DNA of 64,000 nt, taken from positions 62,001-126,000 of the forward strand of contig NZ_JAEHFX010000001.1 in assembly GCF_016623615.1 (NCBI RefSeq), written 5' to 3'. Each line of letters begins with the position of its first letter. The stretch's first letter is position 1. Under the pieces are notes generated by a model. The model was not told the origin of the DNA, ran no database searches, and saw nothing but the letters and a program-made list of their open reading frames with translations. This DNA comes from Adhaeribacter terrigena. GTDB taxonomy: Bacteria > Bacteroidota > Bacteroidia > Cytophagales > Hymenobacteraceae. The translations under genes and the position numbers were made by a program. Positions 57,224-64,000 of the stretch are shown here, one piece after another.

Positions 57224-57757
57224 CTATTGGCTATCTGCGTGGTTTTTGCGAATGAGTTGAAGCGCCTTTTTTGCACCCGCATGTGACAACACGTTAAATT
57301 CGATGTCGCGCATTTGGTTATAGCTCCGGAAAAAATGTTCGATCTGTTTTATCATAGGCCGGGGCAGGTCGCGTAATTCTTGCATGTGGGCATGCGGCTC
57401 AGATTCCGCAAAAACGCCGATCAGCCGGTCGTTGAGCTGCGGTTTGCCGTCTTTTCCGGTTTGCTCGGCCTCGAGCACCCCAATGATGCGGGTTTCTACC
57501 AGGCAGCCGGCAAACGTGGGTGCATCGAGTAAAACCAGCACATCCAGCGGGTCACCGTCTTCGGTTAAGGTATTGGGAATAAAGCCGAAATCATAAGGAA
57601 AGACCATGCCTTCTGGCAAAACGTGCTTCAGCTTAAAAAGGCCTTTTTCTTCGTCGAACTTGAATTTGTTGCGGCTGCCTTTGGGCGTGTCGATAATCAC
57701 GTGGGCGAGGCCGGAACTTTCAGCCAGGGCAGGAATATGAGTAAAATTGAAGGTCAT
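57224..57757 (-). CDS. ppa: Inorganic pyrophosphatase (soluble, family I)
   Basis: 177 residues; hydrolyses pyrophosphate from biosynthetic reactions. Family I signature DGDPLDVLVLLDAP with the three metal-binding Asp, VIDTPKGSRNKFKFD at the substrate side and YDFGFIPNT. Monocistronic by context: 187 bp without a gene separate it from the DUF2461 gene downstream. Confidence 0.94.
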   Translation of the reverse strand: MTFNFTHIPALAESSGLAHVIIDTPKGSRNKFKFDEEKGLFKLKHVLPEGMVFPYDFGFIPNTLTEDGDPLDVLVLLDAPTFAGCLVETRIIGVLEAEQTGKDGKPQLNDRLIGVFAESEPHAHMQELRDLPRPMIKQIEHFFRSYNQMRDIEFNVLSHAGAKKALQLIRKNHADSQ

Positions 57758-57824
57758 AGTACAGCCGGTTCAGAAATTAAGCTATACTTTGAGCCGGGCG
57801 CTGAAGTTGTAAAAAGCCGTTAAA

Positions 57825-57853
57825 AAAACGCTATGCTTTAAAGCTGAAAAATT
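57825..57853 (-). repeat. 29-bp boundary repeat BE31
   Basis: AAAACGCTATGCTTTAAAG at the left, CTGAAAAATT at the right, 29 bp, overlapping the stop of the TonB-like gene. Confidence 0.8.
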
Positions 57854-58647
57854 ACCGGCAAAATCATTTTCTGGCGGATCGGCTGGCCCTGGAAAAGTGC
57901 CGGTAACCACATCGGGCCGTTTTCGATCAGGCGTATCGCTTCTTCGTCGAGGCCGTTGCCGAGGGGCTTCAGGATCTTGAGGTTGGTGATGCGGCCGTCT
58001 TTTTCCACCATAAATTCTACCATTACTTTACCCTGGATCTGGTTTCGGCGGGCCTTGGCGGTATATTTCTGGTTTTCGCGGATGTAGGCAAAAAATGCAT
58101 CGGTCCCGTTTACGGGCCGGGCCGGCTGCTCGGGCGTGACTGCTTTCAGTTCCAGATTTTCGTTGTATTCGGGTAAATTTCCAGCGCCGGAATTTTTAGT
58201 TGTAGCAGCCGTAGCGGTGGTATCGGGAATGCGGAAAATAAGCGGCATGGAAATGCGCTGGCGCACGTGTTTACCGCCGTGTTTGGCCGGCTGCCATTTT
58301 GGGCTGTTCCTTACCAGGCGTAAGCTTTCTTCGTTGCAGGCCTGGTCAAGGCCTTTTTCAATGTTAATGTTGGAGATAGTACCATTCTTTTCTACAATAA
58401 AAGTAACTTCCACGGTGCCCTGGGTTTTCTGCTTCAGCGATACAGTAGGGTAGGTGAGGTTGCGCGAAATGTATTCGGAAAAAGCCTCGATGCCACCGCC
58501 CGGCTGGGCTGGTTGTTCTACAGCCGTATAAACCTGGTCGGTTTTAGCTTGCTGCGCCAGCACCGGAACCGAAGAAAAGAACGCCAGAACGCCCAGGACC
58601 ATTAAAACAGCTTTGCCGGAAAAAGTAAAAACGCTAGGGAATTTCAT
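57838..58647 (-). CDS. Exported protein with two TonB C-terminal domains
   Basis: 269 residues. Signal peptide about 1-31 (AVLMVLGVLAFFSSVPVLAQ). Two similar modules at about 45-150 and 185-269, each starting with P-x-G(T)-x-(D/E)AF-x-x-YI and containing GTVEVTFIVEKNGTI or GKVMVEFMVEKDGRI, with W-x-PA near the end; these are TonB-C folds. Unlike true energy transducers it has no ExbB/D-binding N-terminal helix plus Pro-rich spacer, so it is probably a periplasmic protein with a different role. Repeat BE32 spans its start codon and BE31 its stop. Confidence 0.85.
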   Translation of the reverse strand: MKFPSVFTFSGKAVLMVLGVLAFFSSVPVLAQQAKTDQVYTAVEQPAQPGGGIEAFSEYISRNLTYPTVSLKQKTQGTVEVTFIVEKNGTISNINIEKGLDQACNEESLRLVRNSPKWQPAKHGGKHVRQRISMPLIFRIPDTTATAATTKNSGAGNLPEYNENLELKAVTPEQPARPVNGTDAFFAYIRENQKYTAKARRNQIQGKVMVEFMVEKDGRITNLKILKPLGNGLDEEAIRLIENGPMWLPALFQGQPIRQKMILPVIFQL

Positions 58648-58656
58648 GCTGAAAGT
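58628..58656 (-). repeat. 29-bp boundary repeat BE32 (spans a start codon)
   Basis: AAAACGCTAGGG at the left, GCTGAAAGT at the right, exact 29 bp; contains the ATG (58645-58647) of the TonB-like gene and encodes part of its N-terminus. Confidence 0.7.
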
Positions 58657-58715
58657 AGAACTGATTGATACTTTAAATTTAAGACGTAGCTAAAATGCCG
58701 GTAATTTGCCTTTTC

Positions 58716-58748
58716 TTGCCCTAAAATAAACAAAAAAAAGTAAATTTG
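58716..58748 (+). promoter_or_regulatory. Promoter of the RidA-family gene
   Basis: TAAATTTG at 58741-58748 ends 4 bp before the ATG at 58753; TTG at 58716-58718 gives a 22-bp spacer. The predicted transcript is almost leaderless. Confidence 0.6.
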
Positions 58749-58752
58749 TAGC

Positions 58753-59181
58753 ATGGCAACAGAAGACAAAGAACTTTTAAATTCCTCGAAAGCCCCTGAG
58801 CCGGTGGGTTCGTACCCGCATGCGCGGCGCGTGGGCAATCTTTTATTTCTTTCCGGTGTTGGCCCGCGCGAACGCGGCACCAAAAAAATTCCGGGCGTAG
58901 AACTCGACGAGAACGGCAATATTCTTTCGTACGACATCGAAGCGCAATGCCATTCGGTTTTCAAAAACGTACGCTACATTCTGGAAGATGCCGGCTCGGG
59001 CTGGGATAAACTTGTAGACGTAACCGTGTTTTTAACGAACATGAAAGACGATTTTCAGACCTACAACCGCCTTTACGCCGAATACTTCAAAGACAATCAG
59101 CCTTGCCGCACCACGGTAGAGATCAACTGCCTGCCCACGCCGATCGGCATTGAGCTGAAGTGCATTGCTACTATTGATTAG
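58753..59181 (+). CDS. RidA-family deaminase (2-aminomuconate deaminase-like)
   Basis: 142 residues of the Rid/YjgF fold. Conserved Rid core: GSYPHARRVGNLLFLSGVGP, VFKNVRYILEDAGSGWDKLV, VTVFLTNMKDDFQTYN and the C-terminal CRTTVEINCLPTPIGIELKC with the substrate Arg. The length and the PHARR and GPRERGT segments resemble AmnD-type 2-aminomuconate deaminases of tryptophan/kynurenine breakdown more than the roughly 128-residue RidA; this assignment is tentative because no other kynurenine gene is nearby. Confidence 0.8.
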   Translation: MATEDKELLNSSKAPEPVGSYPHARRVGNLLFLSGVGPRERGTKKIPGVELDENGNILSYDIEAQCHSVFKNVRYILEDAGSGWDKLVDVTVFLTNMKDDFQTYNRLYAEYFKDNQPCRTTVEINCLPTPIGIELKCIATID

Positions 59182-59238
59182 AAATTAGTATCTGGTAACA
59201 GGTATCAAGTATCAAGTAACAAGTATCAGGATTTTTTC

Positions 59239-59274
59239 AAACCTCACAGGTCTCCGAGATCTGTGAGGTTTTAT
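59239..59274 (+). terminator. Terminator after the RidA-family gene
   Basis: AAACCTCACAG (59239-59249) pairs with CTGTGAGGTTT (59261-59271), then T-rich. Confidence 0.8.
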
Positions 59275-59282
59275 TTTTTACG

Positions 59283-59311
59283 ACTTTTTAACCCGGAAAC
59301 CCTACCGTTTC
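59283..59311 (+). repeat. 29-bp boundary repeat BE33
   Basis: ACTTTTTAACCCGGAAAC at the left, CTACCGTTTC at the right, exact 29 bp, ending 12 bp before the MutS-like ATG and abutting its -7 box. Confidence 0.8.
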
Positions 59312-59312
59312 T

Positions 59313-59320
59313 TAGCTTTG
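59313..59320 (+). promoter_or_regulatory. Candidate -7 box of the MutS-like gene
   Basis: TAGCTTTG fits TANNTTTG and ends 3 bp before the ATG at 59324, so the transcript would be leaderless. No clear -33 element. Confidence 0.5.
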
Positions 59321-59323
59321 TAC

Positions 59324-61144
59324 ATGAACGAACCCGAAGTTTTGAACCCGGCCGTAACCTTTGAAAAGCGCCGGCACGATTTTGCTGCTTTAGAGAATAC
59401 TTTCCGCCGGAAAGCCAATAACGTTTCGATGCTGCGGCTGGGGGTTTTTCTGGGTGGCGCGGCGCTGGCCGGTTGGCTTTTTTATACCGGTCAGACGGCG
59501 TTCGGTTTTTTGCTGCTGCTGATTTTTTATTTTGGTTTTGCCTGGCTCATCCGCATGCACGGGCGTTTGCAATACGAGCAGGAACATAACCGCATTTTAA
59601 GCCAGATTAACGGCGAAGAAATTTTGCGTTTGCAGGGTAAGTTAAATTTGTTCGACGACGGCGCGCGCTACAAAGACAGCCATCATTTTTACACTTCCGA
59701 TCTCGACGTTTTCGGTGCACATTCCCTCTTTGCGTTGGTAAGCCGGTCGGTTACGGTTTCCGGGAAAAACATGCTGGCTAACTGGTTTCAGCAAGCCGCC
59801 GCGGCGCCGGAGATTCTGGCTCGCCAAAATGCCGTGCAGGAAATTGCTCCGGATCTGGAATGGCGCCAGCAACTCGAAGCCAAAGCCCGGCATTACAAAC
59901 GCAAAACCGATCATCTGCCCGATTTTCTGAACTGGCTCGCGCAGTCCGGCTTTTTTACCGACCGTGCCTGGCTTTTGGTGTTGACTTTTGCGCTGCCTTT
60001 GGTTACCGTTTCGGCGCTGGCTTTGTGGTACTTCGATCTGCTTTCGGGTTATGTGGTTGCAGCGCTGGCTTTTGTGCAATACCTGCTGCACGCTAAATTC
60101 CGGAAGGCTAAAGACGAAATTCAGGAAAGATCCGAAGACCTGCACAAGGAAGTTTCCGGCTACGTGTCGGCGCTGGAGCACATCGAAAGCCGGCAATTTG
60201 CCAGCGAAAAACTGCAACAACTGCATGGCAAACTTTACCTCAATAACGTTCCAGCTTCGGCATCAATTAAGAAACTGGCGGGCATTTTAGACTACCTCGC
60301 AGCTACGCAAAACGTGTATCTGAATTTGCTGGTAAACAGCCTGCTTATGTGGGATTTTTTCTGGCTCTGGCAACTCGATAACTGGAAAAAAACGTCCGCG
60401 CCTTTATTCGAGCCCGCCGTTTTAACCTTAGCCGAAGTAGAGTGTTTAGCCAGCTTCGCCGCGTTTCAATTCGCCAACCCAAGCTACGCCGTTCCGGAAA
60501 TCAGCACCGTACCGTTCGAAATTGAAGCTGCCGAATTAGGCCATCCGCTCATTTTCGTTTCCGAACGCATCAGCAATTCCTTCACCACTTCCGGCGCCGG
60601 GAAATCCTTGATCATTACCGGTTCGAATATGTCGGGCAAAAGTACGTTTTTGCGCACCGTGGGCCTGAATATGGTTTTGGCCTACGCGGGTTCGGCCGTT
60701 TGCGCAAAACAATTCAAATCCTTTCCGATGCAGGTTTTCACGGCCATGCGCACCGAAGACAATTTAGCCGAAAGCACATCTTCGTTCTACGCCGAATTAA
60801 AACGTCTGAAAATGCTATTGGACCTCACCGAAAAACCGGGGCCCGTGTTTTATTTTTTAGACGAAATTCTGAAAGGTACCAATTCCAAAGACCGGCATTT
60901 AGGTGCGGTAGCGCTGGTAAAACAACTGCATAAAAGGCAAGCCAGCGGCATGGTTTCCACCCACGATCTGGAGCTCGGCAACCTGGAAAATGAAATGCCG
61001 GGCGCGGTAAAAAACTACAGCTTCAACAGCAAAATAGAAGGCGATAAGATCATTTTCGATTACAAACTGACCCCGGGTATTTGCGGCAGTTTTAACGCCA
61101 GCAAACTCATGCAACTCATGGGAATTGCAATTGAGGAAGCATAA
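59324..61144 (+). CDS. Membrane-anchored MutS-family ATPase
   Basis: 606 residues from the ATG at 59324 (MNEPEVLNPAVTFEKRRHDF); an in-frame TTG at 59318 is less likely. Hydrophobic segments at about residues 35-80 and 215-255 predict transmembrane helices. The C-terminal half is a MutS ATPase: Walker A GSNMSGKSTF, YAGSAVCA, Walker B YFLDEILKGTNS and the H-loop STHDLELG. The mismatch-recognition and connector domains of MutS are absent, so it is not the canonical repair protein. Such short MutS-like proteins occur in Bacteroidota; their role is unknown. BE34 touches the stop. Confidence 0.85.
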   Translation: MNEPEVLNPAVTFEKRRHDFAALENTFRRKANNVSMLRLGVFLGGAALAGWLFYTGQTAFGFLLLLIFYFGFAWLIRMHGRLQYEQEHNRILSQINGEEILRLQGKLNLFDDGARYKDSHHFYTSDLDVFGAHSLFALVSRSVTVSGKNMLANWFQQAAAAPEILARQNAVQEIAPDLEWRQQLEAKARHYKRKTDHLPDFLNWLAQSGFFTDRAWLLVLTFALPLVTVSALALWYFDLLSGYVVAALAFVQYLLHAKFRKAKDEIQERSEDLHKEVSGYVSALEHIESRQFASEKLQQLHGKLYLNNVPASASIKKLAGILDYLAATQNVYLNLLVNSLLMWDFFWLWQLDNWKKTSAPLFEPAVLTLAEVECLASFAAFQFANPSYAVPEISTVPFEIEAAELGHPLIFVSERISNSFTTSGAGKSLIITGSNMSGKSTFLRTVGLNMVLAYAGSAVCAKQFKSFPMQVFTAMRTEDNLAESTSSFYAELKRLKMLLDLTEKPGPVFYFLDEILKGTNSKDRHLGAVALVKQLHKRQASGMVSTHDLELGNLENEMPGAVKNYSFNSKIEGDKIIFDYKLTPGICGSFNASKLMQLMGIAIEEA

Positions 61145-61173
61145 AAAACGTTAGGGTGGGAGGCGGAAAAAGT
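61145..61173 (-). repeat. 29-bp boundary repeat BE34
   Basis: AAAACGTTAG at the left, GGCGGAAAAAGT at the right, exact 29 bp, starting at the first base after the MutS-like stop. A mirror copy starting ACTTTTTCATAGC near 61194 is cut short by repeat element D. Confidence 0.7.
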
Positions 61174-61205
61174 CTGCAAGTTGGAAGCTTTACTTTTTCA
61201 TAGCA

Positions 61206-61375
61206 TCAACCACCCCCAACCCCTCCTGACCAGGAGGGGAGCTTTTTTCCTGCTTCAAATTGACTTTTGGTGCTTAAAAGGATAGCGTTTTCTTCGCTAG
61301 CTATAAAATATTTAAAATAAAATTTAGCAGAAAGTAGCTCCCCGCCCTATCAAGGAGGGGCCGGGGGTGGTTGGC
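61206..61375. repeat. REP/MITE-like inverted-repeat element D
   Basis: The left arm (CAACCACCCCCAACCCCTCC, then AGGAGGGGAGC) and the right arm (GCTCCCCGCCC, then AAGGAGGGGCCGGGGGTGG) are inverted copies of about 38 bp separated by about 90 bp. Related to element C. Confidence 0.8.
61263..61291 (+). repeat. 29-bp boundary repeat BE35
   Basis: ACTTTTGGTGCTTAAAAG at the left, GATAGCGTTTT at the right, exact 29 bp, inside the loop of element D. Confidence 0.75.
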
Positions 61376-61405
61376 CCGTTCTCTGAGAATTTATAATGCC
61401 TGCAT

Positions 61406-61434
61406 AAAACGGTAGGGTTTTAAACCAAAAAAGC
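61406..61434 (-). repeat. 29-bp boundary repeat BE36
   Basis: AAAACGGTAGGGTTTT at the left, CCAAAAAAGC at the right, 29 bp; its right arm forms the terminator stem. Confidence 0.75.
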
Positions 61435-61458
61435 CCCGGAAATCTCCGGGGCTTTTCT
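61429..61458. terminator. Bidirectional terminator before the S9 peptidase stop
   Basis: AAAAGCCCCGGA (61429-61440) pairs perfectly with TCCGGGGCTTTT (61445-61456), 4-base loop. Confidence 0.85.
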
Positions 61459-61513
61459 TATATCTGTAATTCGAAGATCCATTTCCAAATCTCCAAATTT
61501 TCAAATCATTGAA

Positions 61514-63556
61514 TTAACCAGCTTTCTCCTCTTTCAACGTCCGGCCGAGCCAGTCGAAGAAGACGCGTTGCCAAAGCACGCTGTTTTGCGGTTTCATAAC
61601 CCAGTGGCCTTCTTCCGGGAAATACAGGAAACGGCTCGGGATATTCTGCAATTGTGCGGCGCTGAAAGCTTCCATCCCCTGGTTGATCGGCACCCGGAAA
61701 TCTTTTTCGCCGTGAATTACTAAAATTGGGGTATCCCAGTTTTTGGCGAATTTATGCGGGCTGAATTGTTCGAAGCTTTTGCTTGGATTCTTGTCGTAGT
61801 AGGCATTTCCGATATCATGTTTGGCAAAGAACATTTCTTCGGTAGTGCCATACCAGCTGTCTAAATTAAACAGGCCGCAGTGCGAAATAAAGGTTTTGAA
61901 ACGCTTGTTGTGCATGCCAGCCAATTGATAAACCGAGTAACCGCCATAGCTTGCCCCAACTGCGCCCAGTTTGTCTTTGTTCACGTACGGCTCTTTGGTC
62001 ATGTCATCGATCGCGGTCAGGTAATCTTTGATCGGCTGGCCACCCCAATCCTGGCTGATGCTGTTGTTCCATTCGGTACCAAAGCCCGGTAAACCGCGAC
62101 GATTTGGGGCTACAATGATGTAACCGTTAGCCGCCATTAACTGGAAATTCCAGCGATACGAGAAGCTTTGCGAAACCGGGCTTTGCGGACCACCCTGGCA
62201 GTATAAAAGCGTCGGGTATTTTTTATTCGGGTCGAAATCCGGTGGGTAAATGATCCAGCTCAGCAGGTCTTTGTTGTCGGTGGTTTTGGAAGTGCGGGCT
62301 ACTACTTTACCCATTTTAATTTTGCCCAGCATTTCGGTATTGATGCTGGTAAGCGGCGTTTCTTTGGCGTCTTTCATGCTCACCAAAACCAGTTCGGCCG
62401 GCTGGCTCATGGTAGTTTTGTTAACAATGAAATTCTGGCCGGCAATCTCGAAACCGTTGTAGTTGAACTGACCGTTCGAGAATTGCTTTACGGTTTTGTC
62501 TTTCACGTCGGCTACAAAAATTTGCTCCGTGCCTTTCAGCGTGCTGGTGAAATAGATCTTTTTGCCGTCGTTGCTCCATTTAATGCCGTGGGCGGTTTGC
62601 TCGCTTCCGGCGGTAATTTCTTCCTTCTTGTTCGAAGCAAAATCGTACACAAAAATGCGGTTGCGGTCCGATTCAAAACCCGGGGTTTCCATACTTAGCC
62701 AGGCCAGTTTTTTACCGTCAGGGCTGAAGCTTGGCTCGTTGTCGTAGCCCATCATACCATCGGTTAAGTTCTTGGTCTGGCCGGTCTTGATGTCGTACAG
62801 ATAAACATCGGAGTTGGTAGAAACGGCGTAGGCCTTGCCCACCTGCTTTTTAGAGGTGTAAGCAATGGTGTTGCCATCCGGGCTGAAGGTAAGCTGTTCC
62901 GCGCCACCGTGAGGCATTAACGGGGCATCGTAAGGTTCTCCGGCCATAATGTCTTTCGGCGTGCCGCTTAAAGAACCGTCTTTGTAAGGCGCAAAAAATA
63001 CGTGGCTTACTTTAAAGTCGTCCCACTGGTTCCAATGGCGGTACATCAGATCATCGATAATGCGCGCATCTGCCTTAGGCAGGTCCGGATAAATTTCTTT
63101 TACTTCCTTACCGTTTTTTACATCCTGGGTAAAGAGTATGTGGTTCTGGGCTTTGGCGTATTTGAAGTTGGCCAGGCCGTCTTTCAGGTCTGAAATTTTC
63201 TTTTTATCGGAGCCGTCCGGATTCATTTCGTATAGTTGAACCGAACCGCTTTCCGAAGAAAGAAAGGCGATCTTTTTACCGTCCGGGCGCCAGGTTACGT
63301 TAAATTCGCTGGTTTTGGTGTCGGTTAGTCTTTTGGCTTTGCCGCCTTCTACCGGAATGGTGTAAATATCGGCGTTGCCTTTGTTCTCTTTCAGATCGTA
63401 GTAGGTAACGGTGTAAACCACGGTCTTTTTATCGGGCGAAACTTCGGAAGAACCGAGGCGGCCGAATTGCCAGAGCAGTTCCGGCGTAAGGGTTTGCTGG
63501 GCGTTGGCAGTACTTAGGTGTAAGAAAACAGCCGCCGCTAAAACGAGTTTTTTCAT
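61514..63556 (-). CDS. S9-family serine peptidase (prolyl oligopeptidase / DPP type), exported
   Basis: 680 residues from the ATG at 63556 (MKKLVLAAAVFLHLSTANAQ); an upstream in-frame TTG is not favoured. Signal peptide ends ANAQ. Residues about 30-370 form a beta-propeller of PD40-like repeats (FNVTWRPDGKKIAFLS; LTFSPDGNTIAYTS; PSFSPDGKKLAWLS). The C-terminal alpha/beta-hydrolase has Ser in GAVGASYGGYSVYQ, Asp in HGEKDFRVP and His in PEEGHWVMKP. It cleaves short peptides, probably in the periplasm. Repeat BE37 spans the start codon. Confidence 0.93.
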   Translation of the reverse strand: MKKLVLAAAVFLHLSTANAQQTLTPELLWQFGRLGSSEVSPDKKTVVYTVTYYDLKENKGNADIYTIPVEGGKAKRLTDTKTSEFNVTWRPDGKKIAFLSSESGSVQLYEMNPDGSDKKKISDLKDGLANFKYAKAQNHILFTQDVKNGKEVKEIYPDLPKADARIIDDLMYRHWNQWDDFKVSHVFFAPYKDGSLSGTPKDIMAGEPYDAPLMPHGGAEQLTFSPDGNTIAYTSKKQVGKAYAVSTNSDVYLYDIKTGQTKNLTDGMMGYDNEPSFSPDGKKLAWLSMETPGFESDRNRIFVYDFASNKKEEITAGSEQTAHGIKWSNDGKKIYFTSTLKGTEQIFVADVKDKTVKQFSNGQFNYNGFEIAGQNFIVNKTTMSQPAELVLVSMKDAKETPLTSINTEMLGKIKMGKVVARTSKTTDNKDLLSWIIYPPDFDPNKKYPTLLYCQGGPQSPVSQSFSYRWNFQLMAANGYIIVAPNRRGLPGFGTEWNNSISQDWGGQPIKDYLTAIDDMTKEPYVNKDKLGAVGASYGGYSVYQLAGMHNKRFKTFISHCGLFNLDSWYGTTEEMFFAKHDIGNAYYDKNPSKSFEQFSPHKFAKNWDTPILVIHGEKDFRVPINQGMEAFSAAQLQNIPSRFLYFPEEGHWVMKPQNSVLWQRVFFDWLGRTLKEEKAG

Positions 63557-63574
63557 CAATTTCAATAGCGTTTT
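63546..63574 (+). repeat. 29-bp boundary repeat BE37 (spans a start codon)
   Basis: AGTTTTTTCATC at the left, AATAGCGTTTT at the right, exact 29 bp; includes the start codon (63554-63556) of the S9 peptidase gene. Confidence 0.65.
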
Positions 63575-63670
63575 GAGAAGCCTAAGTTACCAATTTTCGG
63601 GCAGAAACGGGAATGGAAAAACATGTACGTTAAAATTACCTGCTTCCGGACAATAAGAGCATTGCAAAGC

Positions 63671-63699
63671 AGTTTTTAAGAACAAAACCCTACCGTTTT
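63671..63699 (+). repeat. 29-bp boundary repeat BE38
   Basis: AGTTTTTAAG at the left, ACAAAACCCTACCGTTTT at the right, exact 29 bp, upstream of the last gene and facing it. Confidence 0.75.
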
Positions 63700-63749
63700 T
63701 TCAGGAATATTTTTTTTTGCAGGATACTTTTTTATAGATGGCTTTTTTT

Positions 63750-63757
63750 TAAGTTTG
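63750..63757 (+). promoter_or_regulatory. Candidate -7 box of the last gene
   Basis: TAAGTTTG fits TANNTTTG, 33 bp before the ATG at 63791; -33 element unclear. Confidence 0.5.
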
Positions 63758-63790
63758 CCCTGAAGTCTGAATTTTTAAACTGATAGAACC

Positions 63791-64000
63791 ATGCGATTAG
63801 TAGCCAATATACCCCACGAAGATGTACGAATTTCGGTTTTTGCCTGGAACGAGAAATTCCTGGTGAAATTTGAGAAAGCCGGAATGGAACAAACTTACAA
63901 AATTGCCGAAATGGATATTCCCGGCGATGGCGACCTGGAAAAAATGATCGATGAGGAACTGGTGGATACCGTGCTGGAAATTTTCCATAAAATGGGTACC
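63791..64000 (+). CDS. Hypothetical protein (3'-truncated by window end)
   Basis: The first 70 codons of a plus-strand gene starting MRLVANIPHEDVRISVFAWN; it remains open at the window edge. The visible part is acidic, with the segments KFLVKFEKAGMEQTYKI and DGDLEKMIDEELVDTVLEIF, predicted as strands followed by helices, no signal peptide. No family recognised with certainty; it looks like a small conserved Bacteroidota protein. The -7-like box at 63750 and repeat BE38 precede it. Confidence 0.7.
   Translation, partial: MRLVANIPHEDVRISVFAWNEKFLVKFEKAGMEQTYKIAEMDIPGDGDLEKMIDEELVDTVLEIFHKMGT

Larger units (their letters stand above)
61145..61513. other. Repeat-filled intergenic region between convergent genes
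   Basis: 369 bp with no gene: BE34, the arms of inverted element D, BE35 inside its loop, BE36, a terminator and a CCAAATCTCCAAATTTTC simple repeat. Confidence 0.8.

Noticed and set aside
57061-57255. 64-codon plus-strand ORF between the DUF2461 gene and ppa
   Set aside because: Overlaps the 3' end of ppa on the other strand and has no recognisable domain.

Overview
The window is a chromosomal segment of a Bacteroidota bacterium, most likely order Cytophagales (Hymenobacteraceae-like; the genus cannot be fixed from sequence alone). Support: promoters with the Bacteroidota -7 box TANNTTTG and no obvious Shine-Dalgarno sequences; a T9SS C-terminal sorting domain; a DUF3467 gene after rpoC; rpsJ following fusA with no tuf; cysteine-poor L36 and S14; a long SecA with an insertion; and a septum initiator gene after eno.

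Layout. 1-4.6 kb: the 3' part of rpoC, a DUF3467 gene and a beta-barrel-like protein. 4.7 kb: tRNA-Arg(CCG) on the minus strand. 5.0-8.4 kb: str operon rpsL-rpsG-fusA-rpsJ, closed by a terminator. 8.5-23.0 kb: the S10, spc and alpha clusters in near-canonical order, including rpmD (16877-17056) and rpmJ (19825-19941), with secY, map, infA and rpoA. 23.1-26.1 kb: carA, eno and a DivIC-like gene. 26-39.4 kb: mixed housekeeping and envelope genes (hscA, L,D-transpeptidase, secreted M43-like protein, Ldh-type dehydrogenase, DUF4139, Ppx/GppA, RlmI-like methyltransferase, dapF, GNAT) interrupted by two A/T-rich orphan genes. 39.9-44.6 kb: a three-gene galactofuranose-type cassette (glycosyltransferase, UDP-galactopyranose mutase, GH1-RmlD fusion). 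44.8-64 kb: secA, deoC, SPOR lipoprotein, M20 amidohydrolase, DUF2490, DegP/HtrA, ALDH7-type dehydrogenase, DUF2461, inorganic pyrophosphatase, tandem TonB-C protein, RidA/AmnD-like deaminase, membrane-anchored MutS-like ATPase, S9 peptidase and a truncated last gene.

The most unusual signal is not a gene. About 38 copies of a fixed-length 29-bp repeat (called BE here) lie at gene boundaries outside the ribosomal block. Oriented plus, it reads A-S-TTTTT, a variable stretch often resembling CAGGCTG, AAA near positions 15-17, then MTASCGTTTT at positions 20-29. Its A/T tracts are about 11 bp apart, one helical turn. The CGTTTT end usually faces the nearest coding sequence, and several copies form the outer arms of intrinsic-terminator hairpins, giving 78-90 bp inverted modules. 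A few copies are translated: one sits exactly at the junction of the GH1 and RmlD domains and looks like the scar of a gene fusion, one lies in a T9SS sorting domain, and four overlap start codons or signal peptides. A second, different class of inverted repeats (REP/MITE-like) occupies four intergenic regions.
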